Assembly: GCA_964016885.1 (NCBI GenBank)
Contig: OZ024748.1
Location: 32,548,291 to 32,612,290, forward strand
Source: Eledone cirrhosa
Lineage: Eukaryota; Mollusca; Cephalopoda; Octopoda; Eledonidae
Reading direction: 5' to 3'
DNA length: 64,000 nucleotides
The notes below the pieces were generated by a model, which worked only from the letters and a program-made list of their open reading frames with translations, was not told the DNA's origin and made no database searches. How positions within the stretch are numbered: position 1 is the stretch's first letter; the number at the start of each line of letters is the position of its first letter. Made by a program: the position numbers and the translations under genes. This document shows, in pieces, positions 30,401-46,600 of the stretch.

Positions 30401-33400
30401 ACTATACTTCTAAACTGGTTATATATTAAACACTGTTAAAAGTAATACTATACTTCTAAACTGGTTATATATTATACACTGCTAAAAGTAATACTATACC
30501 TCTAAACTGGTTATATATTACACACTGCTAAAAGTAATACTATACTTCTAAACTGGTTATATATTACACACTGCTAAAGGTAATACTATACTTCTGAACA
30601 GGTTATATATTACACACTGTTAAAAGTAATACAATACTTCTAAACTGGTTATATATTACGCACTGCTAAAAGTAATACTTTACTTCTAAACTGATTATAT
30701 ATTACATGCCGCTAAAAGTAATACTATACTACTAAACTGGTTATATATTGCACACTGGTAAAAGTAATACTATACTTCTAAATTAGTTATATCTTACACA
30801 CTGCTAAAAGTAATACTATACTTCTAAACAGGTTATATATTACACACTGCTAAAAGTAATACTATACTTCTAAACTGCTCATATACTACATGCTTCTAAA
30901 GGTAAAATAATACTTCTAAACTGGTTATATATTACACACTGCTAAAAGTAATACTATACTTCTAAACTGGTTATATATTACACACTGCTAAACGTAATAC
31001 TATACCTCTACACTGGTTATATATTACAGACTGCTAAAAGTAATACTATACTTCTAAACTGGTTATATATTACACAATGCTAAAAGTAATACTATACCTC
31101 TAAACTGGTTATATATTACACACTGCTAAAAGTAATACTATACTTCTATACAGGTTATTTATTACACACTACTAAATGTAATACTATACTTCTAAATAGG
31201 TTATATACTACATGCTTCTAAAAGTAATACTATATTTCTAAACTGGTTATATATTACACACTGCTAAAAGTAACACTATACCTCTAATCTGGTTGTATAT
31301 TACAAGCTGCTAAAAGTAATACTATACTTCTAAACTGGTTATGTATTACACACTGCTAAAAGTAATACTATACTTCTAAACTAGTTATATATTACACACT
31401 GCTAAAACTAATACTATACTCATAAACTGGTTATATATTACACAGTGCTAAAAGTAATTCTATACCTCTAAACTGGTTATATAAAACATGCTGCTAAATG
31501 TAATACTATACCTCTAAACTGGTTATATATTACACACTGCTAAAAGTAATACTATACCTCTAAAGTAGTTATATATTACACACTGCTAAAAGAAATACTA
31601 TACCTCTAAACTGGTTATATATTACATGCTGCTAAAAGTAATACTACACTTCTAAACTGGTTATATATTACACACTGCTAAAAGTAACACTATACCTCTA
31701 ATCTGGTTGTATATTACAAGCTGCTAAAAGTAATATTATACTTCTAAACTGGTTATATATTACACATTTCTAAATGTAATACTATACTTCTAGACAGGTT
31801 ATATATTACATACTGCTAAAAGTAATACTATACTTCTAAACTGGTTATATACTACATGCTGCTAAAAGTAATACTATACTTCTAAACTGGGTATATATTA
31901 CACGCTGCTAAAAGTAATACTATACTTCTTAACTGGTTATATATTACACACTACTAAAAGTAATACTATACTTCTAAATTGGTTATATATTACACACTGC
32001 AAAACGTAATACTATACTTCTAAACTGGTTATATACTACATGCTGCTAAAAGTAATACTATACTTCTAAACTGCTTATATACTACATGCTTCTAAAAGTA
32101 ATATAATACTTCTAAACTGGTTATATATTACACACTGCTAAAAGAAATACTATACTTCTAAACTGGTTATATATTACACACTGCTAAAAGTAATACTATA
32201 CTTCTAAACTGGTTATATACTACACACTGCTAAAAGTAATACTATACTTCTTAACTGGTTATATATTACACACTGCTAAAAGTAATACTATACTTCTCAA
32301 CTGGTTATATATTACACACTGCTAAAAGTAATACTATACTTCTAAACAGGTTATATATTACACACTGCTAAAAGTAATACTATACTTCTAAACTAGATAT
32401 ATATTACACACTGCTAAAGTAATACTATACCTCTAAACTGGTTATACGTTACATGCTGCTAAAAGTAATACTATACTTCTAAACTGGTTATGTATTACAC
32501 ACTGCTAAAAGTAATACTATACTTCTAAACTAGTTATATATTACACACTGCTAAAACTAATACTATACTCATAAACTGGTTATATATTACACAGTGCTAA
32601 AAGTAATTCTATACCTCTAAACTGGTTATATAAAACATGCTGCTAAATGTAATACTATACCTCTAAACTGGTTATATATTACACACTGCTAAAAGTAATA
32701 CTATACCTCTAAACTAGTTATATATTACACACTGCTAAAAGAAATACTATACCTCTAAACTGGTTATATATTACATGCTGCTAAAAGTAATACTACACTT
32801 CTAAACTGGTTATATATTACACACTGCTAAAAGTAATTCTATACTTCTAAACTGGTTATATATCACACACTGCTAAACGTAATACTATACTTCTAAACTG
32901 GTTATATATTACACACTGCTAAAAGTAATACTATACGTCTAAACTGGTTATATATTACACACTGCTAAAGGTAATACTATACTTCTGAACAGGTTATATA
33001 TTACACACTGTTAAAAGTAATACTATACTTCTAAACTGGTTATATATTACGCACTGCTAAAAGTAATACTTTACTTCTAAACTGATTATATATTACATGC
33101 CGCTAAATGTAATACTATACTACTAAACTGGTTATATATTGCAAACTGGTAAAAGAAATACTATACTTATCAATTGGTTATATACTACATGCTTCTAAAA
33201 TTAATACTATACTTCTAAACTGGTTATATATTACATACTGCTAAATGTAATACTATACTTCTAAACTGGTTATATAGTACACACTGCTAAATGTAATACT
33301 ATACTTCTAAACTGGTTATATAGTACACACTGCTAAATGTAATACTATACTTCTAAACTGGTTATATATTACACACAACTAAAAGTAATACTATACTTCT

Positions 33401-36060
33401 AAACTGGTTATATATTACACACTGCTAAAAGTAATTCTATACTTCTAAACTTGTTATATATTACACACTGCTAAAAGTAATACAATACCTCTAAACTGGT
33501 TATATATTACACACTGCTAAAAGTAATACTATACTTCTATACAGGTTATTTATTACATGCTGCTAAAATTGATACTATACTTCTAAACTGGTTATATATT
33601 ACACACTGCTAAAAGTAATTCTATACTTCTAAACTGGTTATATATTATACACTGCTAAAAGTAATACTATACTTCTAAACTGGTTATATATTACACACTG
33701 TTAAAGTAATACTATACTTCTAAACTGGTTATATATTACAGACTGCTAAAGGTAATACTATACTTCTGAACAGGTTATATGTTACACACTGTTAAAAGTA
33801 ATACAATACTTCTAAACTGGTTATATATTACGCACTGCTAAAAGTAATACTTTACTTCTAAACTGCTCATATACTACATGCTTCTAAAAGTAAAATAATA
33901 CTTCTAAACTGGTTATATATTATACACTGCTAAAAGTAATACTATACTTCTAAACTGGTTATATATTACACACTGCTAAAAGTAATACTATACTTCTAAA
34001 CTGGTTATATATTACGCACTGCTAAACGTAATACTATACCTCTAATCTGGTTATATATTACACACTGCTAAAAGTAATACTATACTTCTAAACTGGTTAT
34101 ATATGACACACTGCTAAAAGTAATTCTATACCTCTAAACTGGTTATATATTACACACTGCTAAAAGTAATACTATACCTCTAAACTGGTTATATATTACA
34201 CACTACTAAATGTAATACTATACTTATAAATTGGTTATATACTACATGCTTCTAAAAGTAATACTATACTTCTAAACTGGTTATATATTACACACTGCTA
34301 AAAATAACACTATACCTCTAAACTGGTTGTATATTACATGCTGCTAAATGTAATACTATACTTCTAAACTGGTTATATATTACACACTGCTAAAAGTAAT
34401 ACTATACTTCTAAACTGCTTATATACTACATGCTTCTAAAAGTAGAATAATACTTCTAAACTGGTTATATATTACACACTGCTAAAAGTAATACTATACC
34501 TCTAAACTGGTTATATATTACATGCTGCTAAAGGAAATACTATACTTCTAAACTGGTTATATATTACACACTGTTAAAAGTAATACTATACTTCTAAACT
34601 GGTTATATACTACACACTGCCAAAAGTAATACTATACTTCTTAACTGGTTATATATTACAAACTGCTAAAAGTAATACTATACTTCTAAACTGGTTATAT
34701 ATTACACACTACTAAAAGTAATACTATACTTCTTAACTGGTTATATATTACAAACTGCTAAAAGTAATACTATACTTCTAAACTGGTTATATATTACACA
34801 CTACTAAAAGTAATACTATACTTCTAACCTGGTTATATATTACACACTGCTAAAAGTAATACTATACTTCTAAACTGCTTATATACTACATGCTTCTAAA
34901 AGTAAAATAATACTTCTAAACTGGTTATATATTACACACTGCTAAAAGTAATACTATACTTCTAAACTGGTTATATATTACACACTGCTAAAAGTAATAC
35001 TATACTTCTAAACTGGTTATATATTACACACTGCTAAAGGTAATACTATACTTCTTAACTGGTTATATATTACACACTGCTAAAAGTAATACTATACTTC
35101 TATACAGGTTATTTATTACACACTACTAAATGTAATACTATACTTATAAATTGGTTATATACTACATGCTTCTAAAAGTAATACTATACTTCTAAACTGG
35201 TTATATATTACACACTGCTAAAAATAACACTATACCTCTAAACTGGTTGTATATTACATGCTGCTAAATGTAATACGATACTTCTAAACTGGTTATATAT
35301 TACACACTGCTAAAAGTAATACTATACTTCTAAACTGCTTATATACTACATGCTTCTAAAAGTAGAATAATACTTCTAAACTGGTTATATATTACACACT
35401 GCTAAAAGTAATACTATACCTCTAAACTGGTTATATATTACATGCTGCTAAAAGTAATACTACACTTCTAAACTGGTTATATATTACACACTGCTAAAAG
35501 TAATACTATACTTCTAAACTGGTTATATATTACACACTGCTAAAGGAAATACTATACTTCTAAACTGGTTATATATTACACACTGTTAAAAGTAATACTA
35601 TACTTCTAAACTGGTTATATATTACGCACTGCTTAACGTAATACTATAACACTAAACTGGTTATATATTACACACTGCTAAAAGTAATACTATGCTTCTA
35701 AACTGGTTATATATTACACACTGCTAAAAGTAATACTATACTTCTAAACTGCTTATATACTACATGCTTCTAAAAGTAAAATAATACTTCTAAACTGGTT
35801 ATATATTACACACTGCGAAAAGTAATACTATACTTCTAAACTGGTTATATATTACACACTGCTAAAAGTAATACTATACCTCTAAACTGGTTATATATTA
35901 CATGCTGCTAAAAGTAATACTACACTTCTAAACTGTTTATATATTACACTGCTAAAAGTAATACTATACTTCTAAACTGGTTATATATTACACACTGCTA
36001 AAGGTAATACTATACTTCTAAACTGGTTATATATTAAACACTGTTAAAAGTAATACTATA
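24470..36060 (+). repeat. Large tandem duplication, units of about 5.98 and 5.6 kb
   Basis: Copy 1 is about 24,470-30,450 and copy 2 about 30,450-36,060, head to tail. The offset steps down along the unit. It is 5,976 bp at the actcataaactgg unit (25,443 and 31,419). It is 5,930 after one monomer is lost in copy 2 near 31,900 (26,638 and 32,568; the cacacaact unit at 27,441 and 33,371). It is 5,608 after a further loss of about 322 bp (aaacttg unit at 27,841 and 33,449; tacttata at 28,613 and 34,221). A few patch differences, such as around 27,240 versus 33,171, look like local conversion. Confidence 0.82.
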
Positions 36061-37600
36061 CTTCTAAACTGGTTATATATTATGCACTGCTAAACGTAAT
36101 ACTATAACTCTAAACTGGTTATATATTACACACTGCTAAAAGTAATACTATACTTCTAAACTGGTTATATATTACACACTACTAAAAGTAATACTATACT
36201 TCTTAACTGGTTATATATTACAAACTGCTAAAAGTAATACTATACTTCTAAACTGGTTATATATTACACACTACTAAAAGTAATACTATACTTCTAACCT
36301 GGTTATATATTACACACTGCTAAAAGTAATACTATACTTCTAAACTGCTTATATACTACATGCTTCTAAAAGTAAAATAATACTTCTAAACTGGTTATAT
36401 ATTACACACTGCTAAAAGTAATACTATACTTCTAAACTGGTTATATATTACACACTGCTAAACGTAATACTATACTTCTAAACTGGTTATATATTACACA
36501 CTGCTAAAGGTAATACTATACTTCTTAACTGGTTATATATTACACACTGCTAAAAGTAATACTATACTTCTATACAGGTTATTTATTACACACTACTAAA
36601 TGTAATACTATACTTATAAATTGGTTATATACTACATGCTTCTAAAAGTAATACTATACTTCTAAACTGGTTATATATTACACACTGCTAAAAATAACAC
36701 TATACCTCTAAACTGGTTGTATATTACATGCTGCTAAATGTAATACGATACTTCTAAACTGGTTATATATTACACACTGCTAAAAGTAATACTATACTTC
36801 TAAACTGCTTATATACTACATGCTTCTAAAAGTAGAATAATACTTCTAAACTGGTTATATATTACACACTGCTAAAAGTAATACTATACCTCTAAACTGG
36901 TTATATATTACATGCTGCTAAAAGTAATACTACACTTCTAAACTGGTTATATATTACACACTGCTAAAAGTAATACTATACTTCTAAACTGGTTATATAT
37001 TACACACTGCTAAAGGAAATACTATACTTCTAAACTGGTTATATATTACACACTGTTAAAAGTAATACTATACTTCTAAACTGGTTATATATTACGCACT
37101 GCTTAACGTAATACTATAACACTAAACTGGTTATATATTACACACTGCTAAAAGTAATACTATGCTTCTAAACTGGTTATATATTACACACTGCTAAAAG
37201 TAATACTATACTTCTAAACTGCTTATATACTACATGCTTCTAAAAGTAAAATAATACTTCTAAACTGGTTATATATTACACACTGCGAAAAGTAATACTA
37301 TACTTCTAAACTGGTTATATATTACACACTGCTAAAAGTAATACTATACCTCTAAACTGGTTATATATTACATGCTGCTAAAAGTAATACTACACTTCTA
37401 AACTGTTTATATATTACACTGCTAAAAGTAATACTATACTTCTAAACTGGTTATATATTACACACTGCTAAAGGTAATACTATACTTCTAAACTGGTTAT
37501 ATATTAAACACTGTTAAAAGTAATACTATACTTCTAAACTGGTTATATATTATGCACTGCTAAACGTAATACTATAACTCTAAACTGGTTATATATTACA
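34660..37600 (+). repeat. Two tandem 1,470-bp (32-monomer) units
   Basis: Anchors at 1,470 bp: attacacact before the taaaag variant (34,701 and 36,171), cttctaacct (34,821 and 36,291) and tatgcactgc (36,081 and 37,551). The corresponding part of the older 5.6-kb copy (29.0-30.45 kb) is present once only, so this duplication came after the large one. Confidence 0.8.
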
Positions 37601-40600
37601 CACTGCTAAAAGTAATACTATACTTCTAAACTGGTTATATATTACACACTGCTTAAAGTAATTCTATACTTCTAAACTGGTTATATATCACACACTGCTA
37701 AAAGTAATACTATACTTCTAAACTGGTTATATATTACATACTGCTAAATGTAATACTATACTTCTAAACTGGTTATATACTACACACTGCTAAAAGTAAT
37801 ACTATACTTCTTAACTGGTTATATATTACAAACTGCTAAAAGTAATACTATACTTCTAAACTGGTTATATATTACACACTACTAAAAGTAATACTATACT
37901 TCTAAACTGGTTATATATTACACACTGCTAAAAGTAATACTATACTTCTCAACTGCTTATATACTACATGCTTCTAAAAGTAAAATAATACTTCTAAACT
38001 GGTTATATATTACACACTGCTAAAAGTAATACTATACTCAACTGCTTATTTATTACATGCTGCTAAAAGTAATAGTACACTTCTAAACTGGTTATATAAT
38101 ACAGACTGCTAAAAGTAATACTATACTTCTAAACTGGTTATATATTACACACTGCTAAAGGTAATACTATACTTCTTAACTGGTTATATATTACACACTG
38201 TTAAAAGTAATACTATACTTCTAAACTGGTTATATATTACGCACTGCTAAACGTAATTCTATAACACTAAACTGGTTATATATTACACATTGCTAAAAGT
38301 GATTCTATACTTCTAAACTTGTTATATATTACACACTGCTAAAAGTAATACTATACCTCTAAACTGGTTATATATTACACACTGCTAAAAGTAATACTAT
38401 ACTTCTATACAGGTTATTTATTACATGCTGCTAAAAGTGATACTATACATCTAAACTGGTTATATACTACATGCTTCTAAAAGTAATACTATACCTCTAA
38501 CCTGGTTATATATTACACACTGCTAAAAGTAATAATATACTTCTAAACTGGTTATATATTATACACTGCTAAAAGTAATACTATACTTCTAAACTGGTTA
38601 TATATTACACACTGCTAAAAGTAATACTATACTTCTGGACAGGTTATATATTACACACTGTTAAAAGTAATACTTTACTTCTAAACTGTTTATATATTAC
38701 GCACTGCTAAAAGTAATACTTTACTTCTAAACTGCTCATATACTACATGCTTCTAAAAGTAAAATAATACTTCTAAACTGGTTATATATTACACACTGTT
38801 AAAAGTAATACTATACTTCTAAACTGGTTATATATTACACACTGCTAAAAGTAATACTATACTTCTGAACTTGTTATATATTACGCACTGCTAAACGTAA
38901 TACTATACCTCTAAACTGGTTATATATTACACACTGCTAAAAGTAATACTATACTTCTAAGCAGGTTATATATTAAACACTGCTAAACGTAATACTATAA
39001 CTCGAAACTGGTTATATATTACAAACTGCTAAATGTAATACTATACTTCTAAACTGGTAATATATTACACACTGCTAAAAGTAATACTATACTTCTAAAC
39101 TAGTTATATATTACACGCTGGTAAAAGTAATACTATACTTCTTAACTGGTTATATATTACACACTACTAAAAGTAATACTATACTTCTAAACTGGTTATA
39201 TATTACACACTGCTAAAAGTAATACTATACTTCTAAACTGGTTATATATTACACACAGCTAAAAGTAATACTATACTTCTAAACTGGTTATATATTACAC
39301 ACTGCTAAAGGTAATACTATACTTCTAAATTAGGTATATATTACACACTGCTAAATGTAATACTATAACTCTAAACTGGTTATATATTACACACTGCTAA
39401 ATGTAATACTATACCTCTAAACTGGTTATATATTACACACTGCTAAAAGTAATACTATACTTCTAAACTGGTTATATATTACACACAGCTAAAAGTAATA
39501 CTATACTTCTAAACTGGTTATATATTACACACTGCTAAAGGTAATACTATACTTCTAAATTAGGTATATATTACACACTGCTAAATGTAATACTATAACT
39601 CTAAACTGGTTATATATTACACACTGCTAAATGTAATACTATAACTCTAAACTGGTTATATATTACACACTGCTAAATGTAATACTATACTTCTAAACTG
39701 GTTATATATTACATGCTACTAAATGTAATACTATACTTCTAAATTGGTTATATACTACATGCTTCTAAAAGTAATACTATACTTCTAAACTGCTTATATA
39801 TTACACACTGCTAAAGGTAATACTGTACTTCTAAACTGGTTATATATTACACACTGTTAAAAGTAATACTGTACTTCTAAACTGGTTATATATTACACAC
39901 TGCTAAAAGAAATACTTTAACTCTAAACTGGTTATATATTACACACTGCTAAAAGTAATACTATACTTCTAAACTGGTTATAATTTACACGCTGCTAAAA
40001 GTAATACTATACTTCTTAACTGGTTATATATTACACGCTACTAAAAGTAATACTATACTTCTAAACTGGTTATATATTACACCCTGCTAAAAGTAATACT
40101 ATACTTCTAAACTGGTTATATATTACACACTGCTAAACGTAATACTTTAACTCTAAACTGGTTATATATTACACACTGCTAAAAGTAATACTATACTTCG
40201 AAACTGGTTATATATTACACACTGCTAAAAGTAATACTATACTTCTATACTGGTTATATATTACATGCTGCTAAAAGTGATACTATACTTCTAAACTGGT
40301 TATATACTACATGCTTCTAAAAGTAATACTATACTTCGAAACTGGTTATATATTACACACTGCTAAAAGTAATACTATACTTCTATACTGGTTATATATT
40401 ACATGCTGCTAAAAGTGATACTATACTTCTAAACTAGTTATATATTACACACTGCTAAAGGTAATACTATACTTCTTAACTGGTTATATATTACACACTG
40501 CTAAAAGTAATACTATACTTCTATACAGGTTATTTATTACACACTACTAAATGTAATACTATACTTATAAATTGGTTATATACTACATGCTTCTAAAAGT

Positions 40601-43600
40601 AATACTATACTTCTAAACTGGTTATATATTACACACTGCTAAAAATAACACTATACCTCTAAACTGGTTGTATATTACATGCTGCTAAATGTAATACGAT
40701 ACTTCTAAACTGGTTATATATTACACACTGCTAAAAGTAATACTATACTTCTAAACTGCTTATATACTACATGCTTCTAAAAGTAGAATAATACTTCTAA
40801 ACTGGTTATATATTACACACTGCTAAAAGTAATACTATACCTCTAAACTGGTTATATATTACATGCTGCTAAAAGTAATACTACACTTCTAAACTGGTTA
40901 TATATTACACACTGCTAAAAGTAATACTATACTTCTAAACTGGTTATATATTACACACTGCTAAAGGAAATACTATACTTCTAAACTGGTTATATATTAC
41001 ACACTGTTAAAAGTAATACTATACTTCTAAACTGGTTATATATTACGCACTGCTTAACGTAATACTATAACACTAAACTGGTTATATATTACACACTGCT
41101 AAAAGTAATACTATGCTTCTAAACTGGTTATATATTACACACTGCTAAAAGTAATACTATACTTCTAAACTGCTTATATACTACATGCTTCTAAAAGTAA
41201 AATAATACTTCTAAACTGGTTATATATTACACACTGCGAAAAGTAATACTATACTTCTAAACTGGTTATATATTACACACTGCTAAAAGTAATACTATAC
41301 CTCTAAACTGGTTATATATTACATGCTGCTAAAAGTAATACTACACTTCTAAACTGTTTATATATTACACTGCTAAAAGTAATGCTATACTTCTAAACTG
41401 GTTATATATTACACACTGCTAAAGGTAATACTATACTTCTAAACTGGTTATATATTAAACACTGTTAAAAGTAATACTATACTTCTAAACTGGTTATATA
41501 TTATGCACTGCTAAACGTAATACTATAACTCTAAACTGGTTATATATTACACACTGCTAAAAGTAATACTATACTTCTAAACTGGTTATATATTACACAC
41601 TGCTTAAAGTAATTCTATACTTCTAAACTGGTTATATATCACACACTGCTAAAAGTAATACTATACTTCTAAACTGGTTATATATTACATACTGCTAAAT
41701 GTAATACTATACTTCTAAACTGGTTATATACTACACACTGCTAAAAGTAATACTATACTTCTTAACTGGTTATATATTACAAACTGCTAAAAGTAATACT
41801 ATACTTCTAAACTGGTTATATATTACACACTACTAAAAGTAATACTATACTTCTAAACTGGTTATATATTACACACTGCTAAAAGTAATACTATACTTCT
41901 CAACTGCTTATATACTACACACTGCTAAAGGTAATACTATACTTCTTAACTGGTTATATATTACACACTGTTAAAAGTAATACTATACTTCTAAACTGGT
42001 TATATATTACGCACTGCTAAACGTAATTCTATAACACTAAACTGGTTATATATTACACATTGCTAAAAGTGATTCTATACTTCTAAACTTGTTATATATT
42101 ACACACTGCTAAAAGTAATACTATACCTCTAAACTGGTTATATATTACACACTGCTAAAAGTAATACTATACTTCTATACAGGTTATTTATTACATGCTG
42201 CTAAAAGTGATACTATACATCTAAACTGGTTATATACTACATGCTTCTAAAAGTAATACTATACCTCTAACCTGGTTATATATTACACACTGCTAAAAGT
42301 AATAATATACTTCTAAACTGGTTATATATTATACACTGCTAAAAGTAATACTATACTTCTAAACTGGTTATATATTACACACTGCTAAAAGTAATACTAT
42401 ACTTCTGGACAGGTTATATATTACACACTGTTAAAAGTAATACTTTACTTCTAAACTGTTTATATATTACGCACTGCTAAAAGTAATACTTTACTTCTAA
42501 ACTGCTCATATACTACATGCTTCTAAAAGTAAAATAATACTTCTAAACTGGTTATATATTACACACTGTTAAAAGTAATACTATACTTCTAAACTGGTTA
42601 TATATTACACACTGCTAAAAGTAATACTATACTTCTGAACTTGTTATATATTACGCACTGCTAAACGTAATACTATACCTCTAAACTGGTTATATATTAC
42701 ACACTGCTAAAAGTAATACTATACTTCTAAGCAGGTTATATATTAAACACTGCTAAACGTAATACTATAACTCGAAACTGGTTATATATTACAAACTGCT
42801 AAATGTAATACTATACTTCTAAACTGGTAATATATTACACACTGCTAAAAGTAATACTATACTTCTAAACTAGTTATATATTACACGCTGGTAAAAGTAA
42901 TACTATACTTCTTAACTGGTTATATATTACACACTACTAAAAGTAATACTATACTTCTAAACTGGTTATATATTACACACTGCTAAAAGTAATACTATAC
43001 TTCTAAACTGGTTATATATTACACACAGCTAAAAGTAATACTATACTTCTAAACTGGTTATATATTACACACTGCTAAAGGTAATACTATACTTCTAAAT
43101 TAGGTATATATTACACACTGCTAAATGTAATACTATAACTCTAAACTGGTTATATATTACACACTGCTAAATGTAATACTATACCTCTAAACTGGTTATA
43201 TATTACACACTGCTAAAAGTAATACTATACTTCTAAACTGGTTATATATTACACACAGCTAAAAGTAATACTATACTTCTAAACTGGTTATATATTACAC
43301 ACTGCTAAAGGTAATACTATACTTCTAAATTAGGTATATATTACACACTGCTAAATGTAATACTATAACTCTAAACTGGTTATATATTACACACTGCTAA
43401 ATGTAATACTATAACTCTAAACTGGTTATATATTACACACTGCTAAATGTAATACTATACTTCTAAACTGGTTATATATTACATGCTACTAAATGTAATA
43501 CTATACTTCTAAATTGGTTATATACTACATGCTTCTAAAAGTAATACTATACTTCTAAACTGCTTATATATTACACACTGCTAAAGGTAATACTGTACTT

Positions 43601-46600
43601 CTAAACTGGTTATATATTACACACTGTTAAAAGTAATACTGTACTTCTAAACTGGTTATATATTACACACTGCTAAAAGAAATACTTTAACTCTAAACTG
43701 GTTATATATTACACACTGCTAAAAGTAATACTATACTTCTAAACTGGTTATAATTTACACGCTGCTAAAAGTAATACTATACTTCTTAACTGGTTATATA
43801 TTACACGCTACTAAAAGTAATACTATACTTCTAAACTGGTTATATATTACACCCTGCTAAAAGTAATACTATACTTCTAAACTGGTTATATATTACACAC
43901 TGCTAAACGTAATACTTTAACTCTAAACTGGTTATATATTACACACTGCTAAAAGTAATACTATACTTCGAAACTGGTTATATATTACACACTGCTAAAA
44001 GTAATACTATACTTCTATACTGGTTATATATTACATGCTGCTAAAAGTGATACTATACTTCTAAACTGGTTATATACTACATGCTTCTAAAAGTAATACT
44101 ATACTTCGAAACTGGTTATATATTACACACTGCTAAAAGTAATACTATACTTCTATACTGGTTATATATTACATGCTGCTAAAAGTGATACTATACTTCT
44201 AAACTAGTTATATATTACACACTGCTAAAGGTAATACTATACTTCTTAACTGGTTATATATTACACACTGCTAAAAGTAATACTATACTTCTATACAGGT
44301 TATTTATTACACACTACTAAATGTAATACTATACTTATAAATTGGTTATATACTACATGCTTCTAAAAGTAATACTATACTTCTAAACTGGTTATATATT
44401 ACACACTGCTAAAAATAACACTATACCTCTAAACTGGTTGTATATTACATGCTGCTAAATGTAATACGATACTTCTAAACTGGTTATATATTACACACTG
44501 CTAAAAGTAATACTATACTTCTAAACTGCTTATATACTACATGCTTCTAAAAGTAGAATAATACTTCTAAACTGGTTATATATTACACACTGCTAAAAGT
44601 AATACTATACCTCTAAACTGGTTATATATTACATGCTGCTAAAAGTAATACTACACTTCTAAACTGGTTATATATTACACACTGCTAAAAGTAATACTAT
44701 ACTTCTAAACTGGTTATATATTACACACTGCTAAAGGAAATACTATACTTCTAAACTGGTTATATATTACACACTGTTAAAAGTAATACTATACTTCTAA
44801 ACTGGTTATATATTACGCACTGCTTAACGTAATACTATAACACTAAACTGGTTATATATTACACACTGCTAAAAGTAATACTATGCTTCTAAACTGGTTA
44901 TATATTACACACTGCTAAAAGTAATACTATACTTCTAAACTGCTTATATACTACATGCTTCTAAAAGTAAAATAATACTTCTAAACTGGTTATATATTAC
45001 ACACTGCGAAAAGTAATACTATACTTCTAAACTGGTTATATATTACACACTGCTAAAAGTAATACTATACCTCTAAACTGGTTATATATTACATGCTGCT
45101 AAAAGTAATACTACACTTCTAAACTGTTTATATATTACACTGCTAAAAGTAATGCTATACTTCTAAACTGGTTATATATTACACACTGCTAAAGGTAATA
45201 CTATACTTCTAAACTGGTTATATATTAAACACTGTTAAAAGTAATACTATACTTCTAAACTGGTTATATATTATGCACTGCTAAACGTAATACTATAACT
45301 CTAAACTGGTTATATATTACACACTGCTAAAAGTAATACTATACTTCTAAACTGGTTATATATTACACACTGCTTAAAGTAATTCTATACTTCTAAACTG
45401 GTTATATATCACACACTGCTAAAAGTAATACTATACTTCTAAACTGGTTATATATTACATACTGCTAAATGTAATACTATACTTCTAAACTGGTTATATA
45501 CTACACACTGCTAAAAGTAATACTATACTTCTTAACTGGTTATATATTACAAACTGCTAAAAGTAATACTATACTTCTAAACTGGTTATATATTACACAC
45601 TACTAAAAGTAATACTATACTTCTAAACTGGTTATATATTACACACTGCTAAAAGTAATACTATACTTCTCAACTGCTTATATACTACATGCTTCTAAAA
45701 GTAAAATAATACTTCTAAACTGGTTATATATTACACACTGCTAAAAGTAATACTATACTCAACTGCTTATTTATTACATGCTGCTAAAAGTAATAGTACA
45801 CTTCTAAACTGGTTATATAATACAGACTGCTAAAAGTAATACTATACTTCTAAACTGGTTATATATTACACACTGCTAAAGGTAATACTATACTTCTTAA
45901 CTGGTTATATATTACACACTGTTAAAAGTAATACTATACTTCTAAACTGGTTATATATTACGCACTGCTAAACGTAATTCTATAACACTAAACTGGTTAT
46001 ATATTACACATTGCTAAAAGTGATTCTATACTTCTAAACTTGTTATATATTACACACTGCTAAAAGTAATACTATACCTCTAAACTGGTTATATATTACA
46101 CACTGCTAAAAGTAATACTATACTTCTATACAGGTTATTTATTACATGCTGCTAAAAGTGATACTATACATCTAAACTGGTTATATACTACATGCTTCTA
46201 AAAGTAATACTATACCTCTAACCTGGTTATATATTACACACTGCTAAAAGTAATAATATACTTCTAAACTGGTTATATATTATACACTGCTAAAAGTAAT
46301 ACTATACTTCTAAACTGGTTATATATTACACACTGCTAAAAGTAATACTATACTTCTGGACAGGTTATATATTACACACTGTTAAAAGTAATACTTTACT
46401 TCTAAACTGTTTATATATTACGCACTGCTAAAAGTAATACTTTACTTCTAAACTGCTCATATACTACATGCTTCTAAAAGTAAAATAATACTTCTAAACT
46501 GGTTATATATTACACACTGTTAAAAGTAATACTATACTTCTAAACTGGTTATATATTACACACTGCTAAAAGTAATACTATACTTCTGAACTTGTTATAT

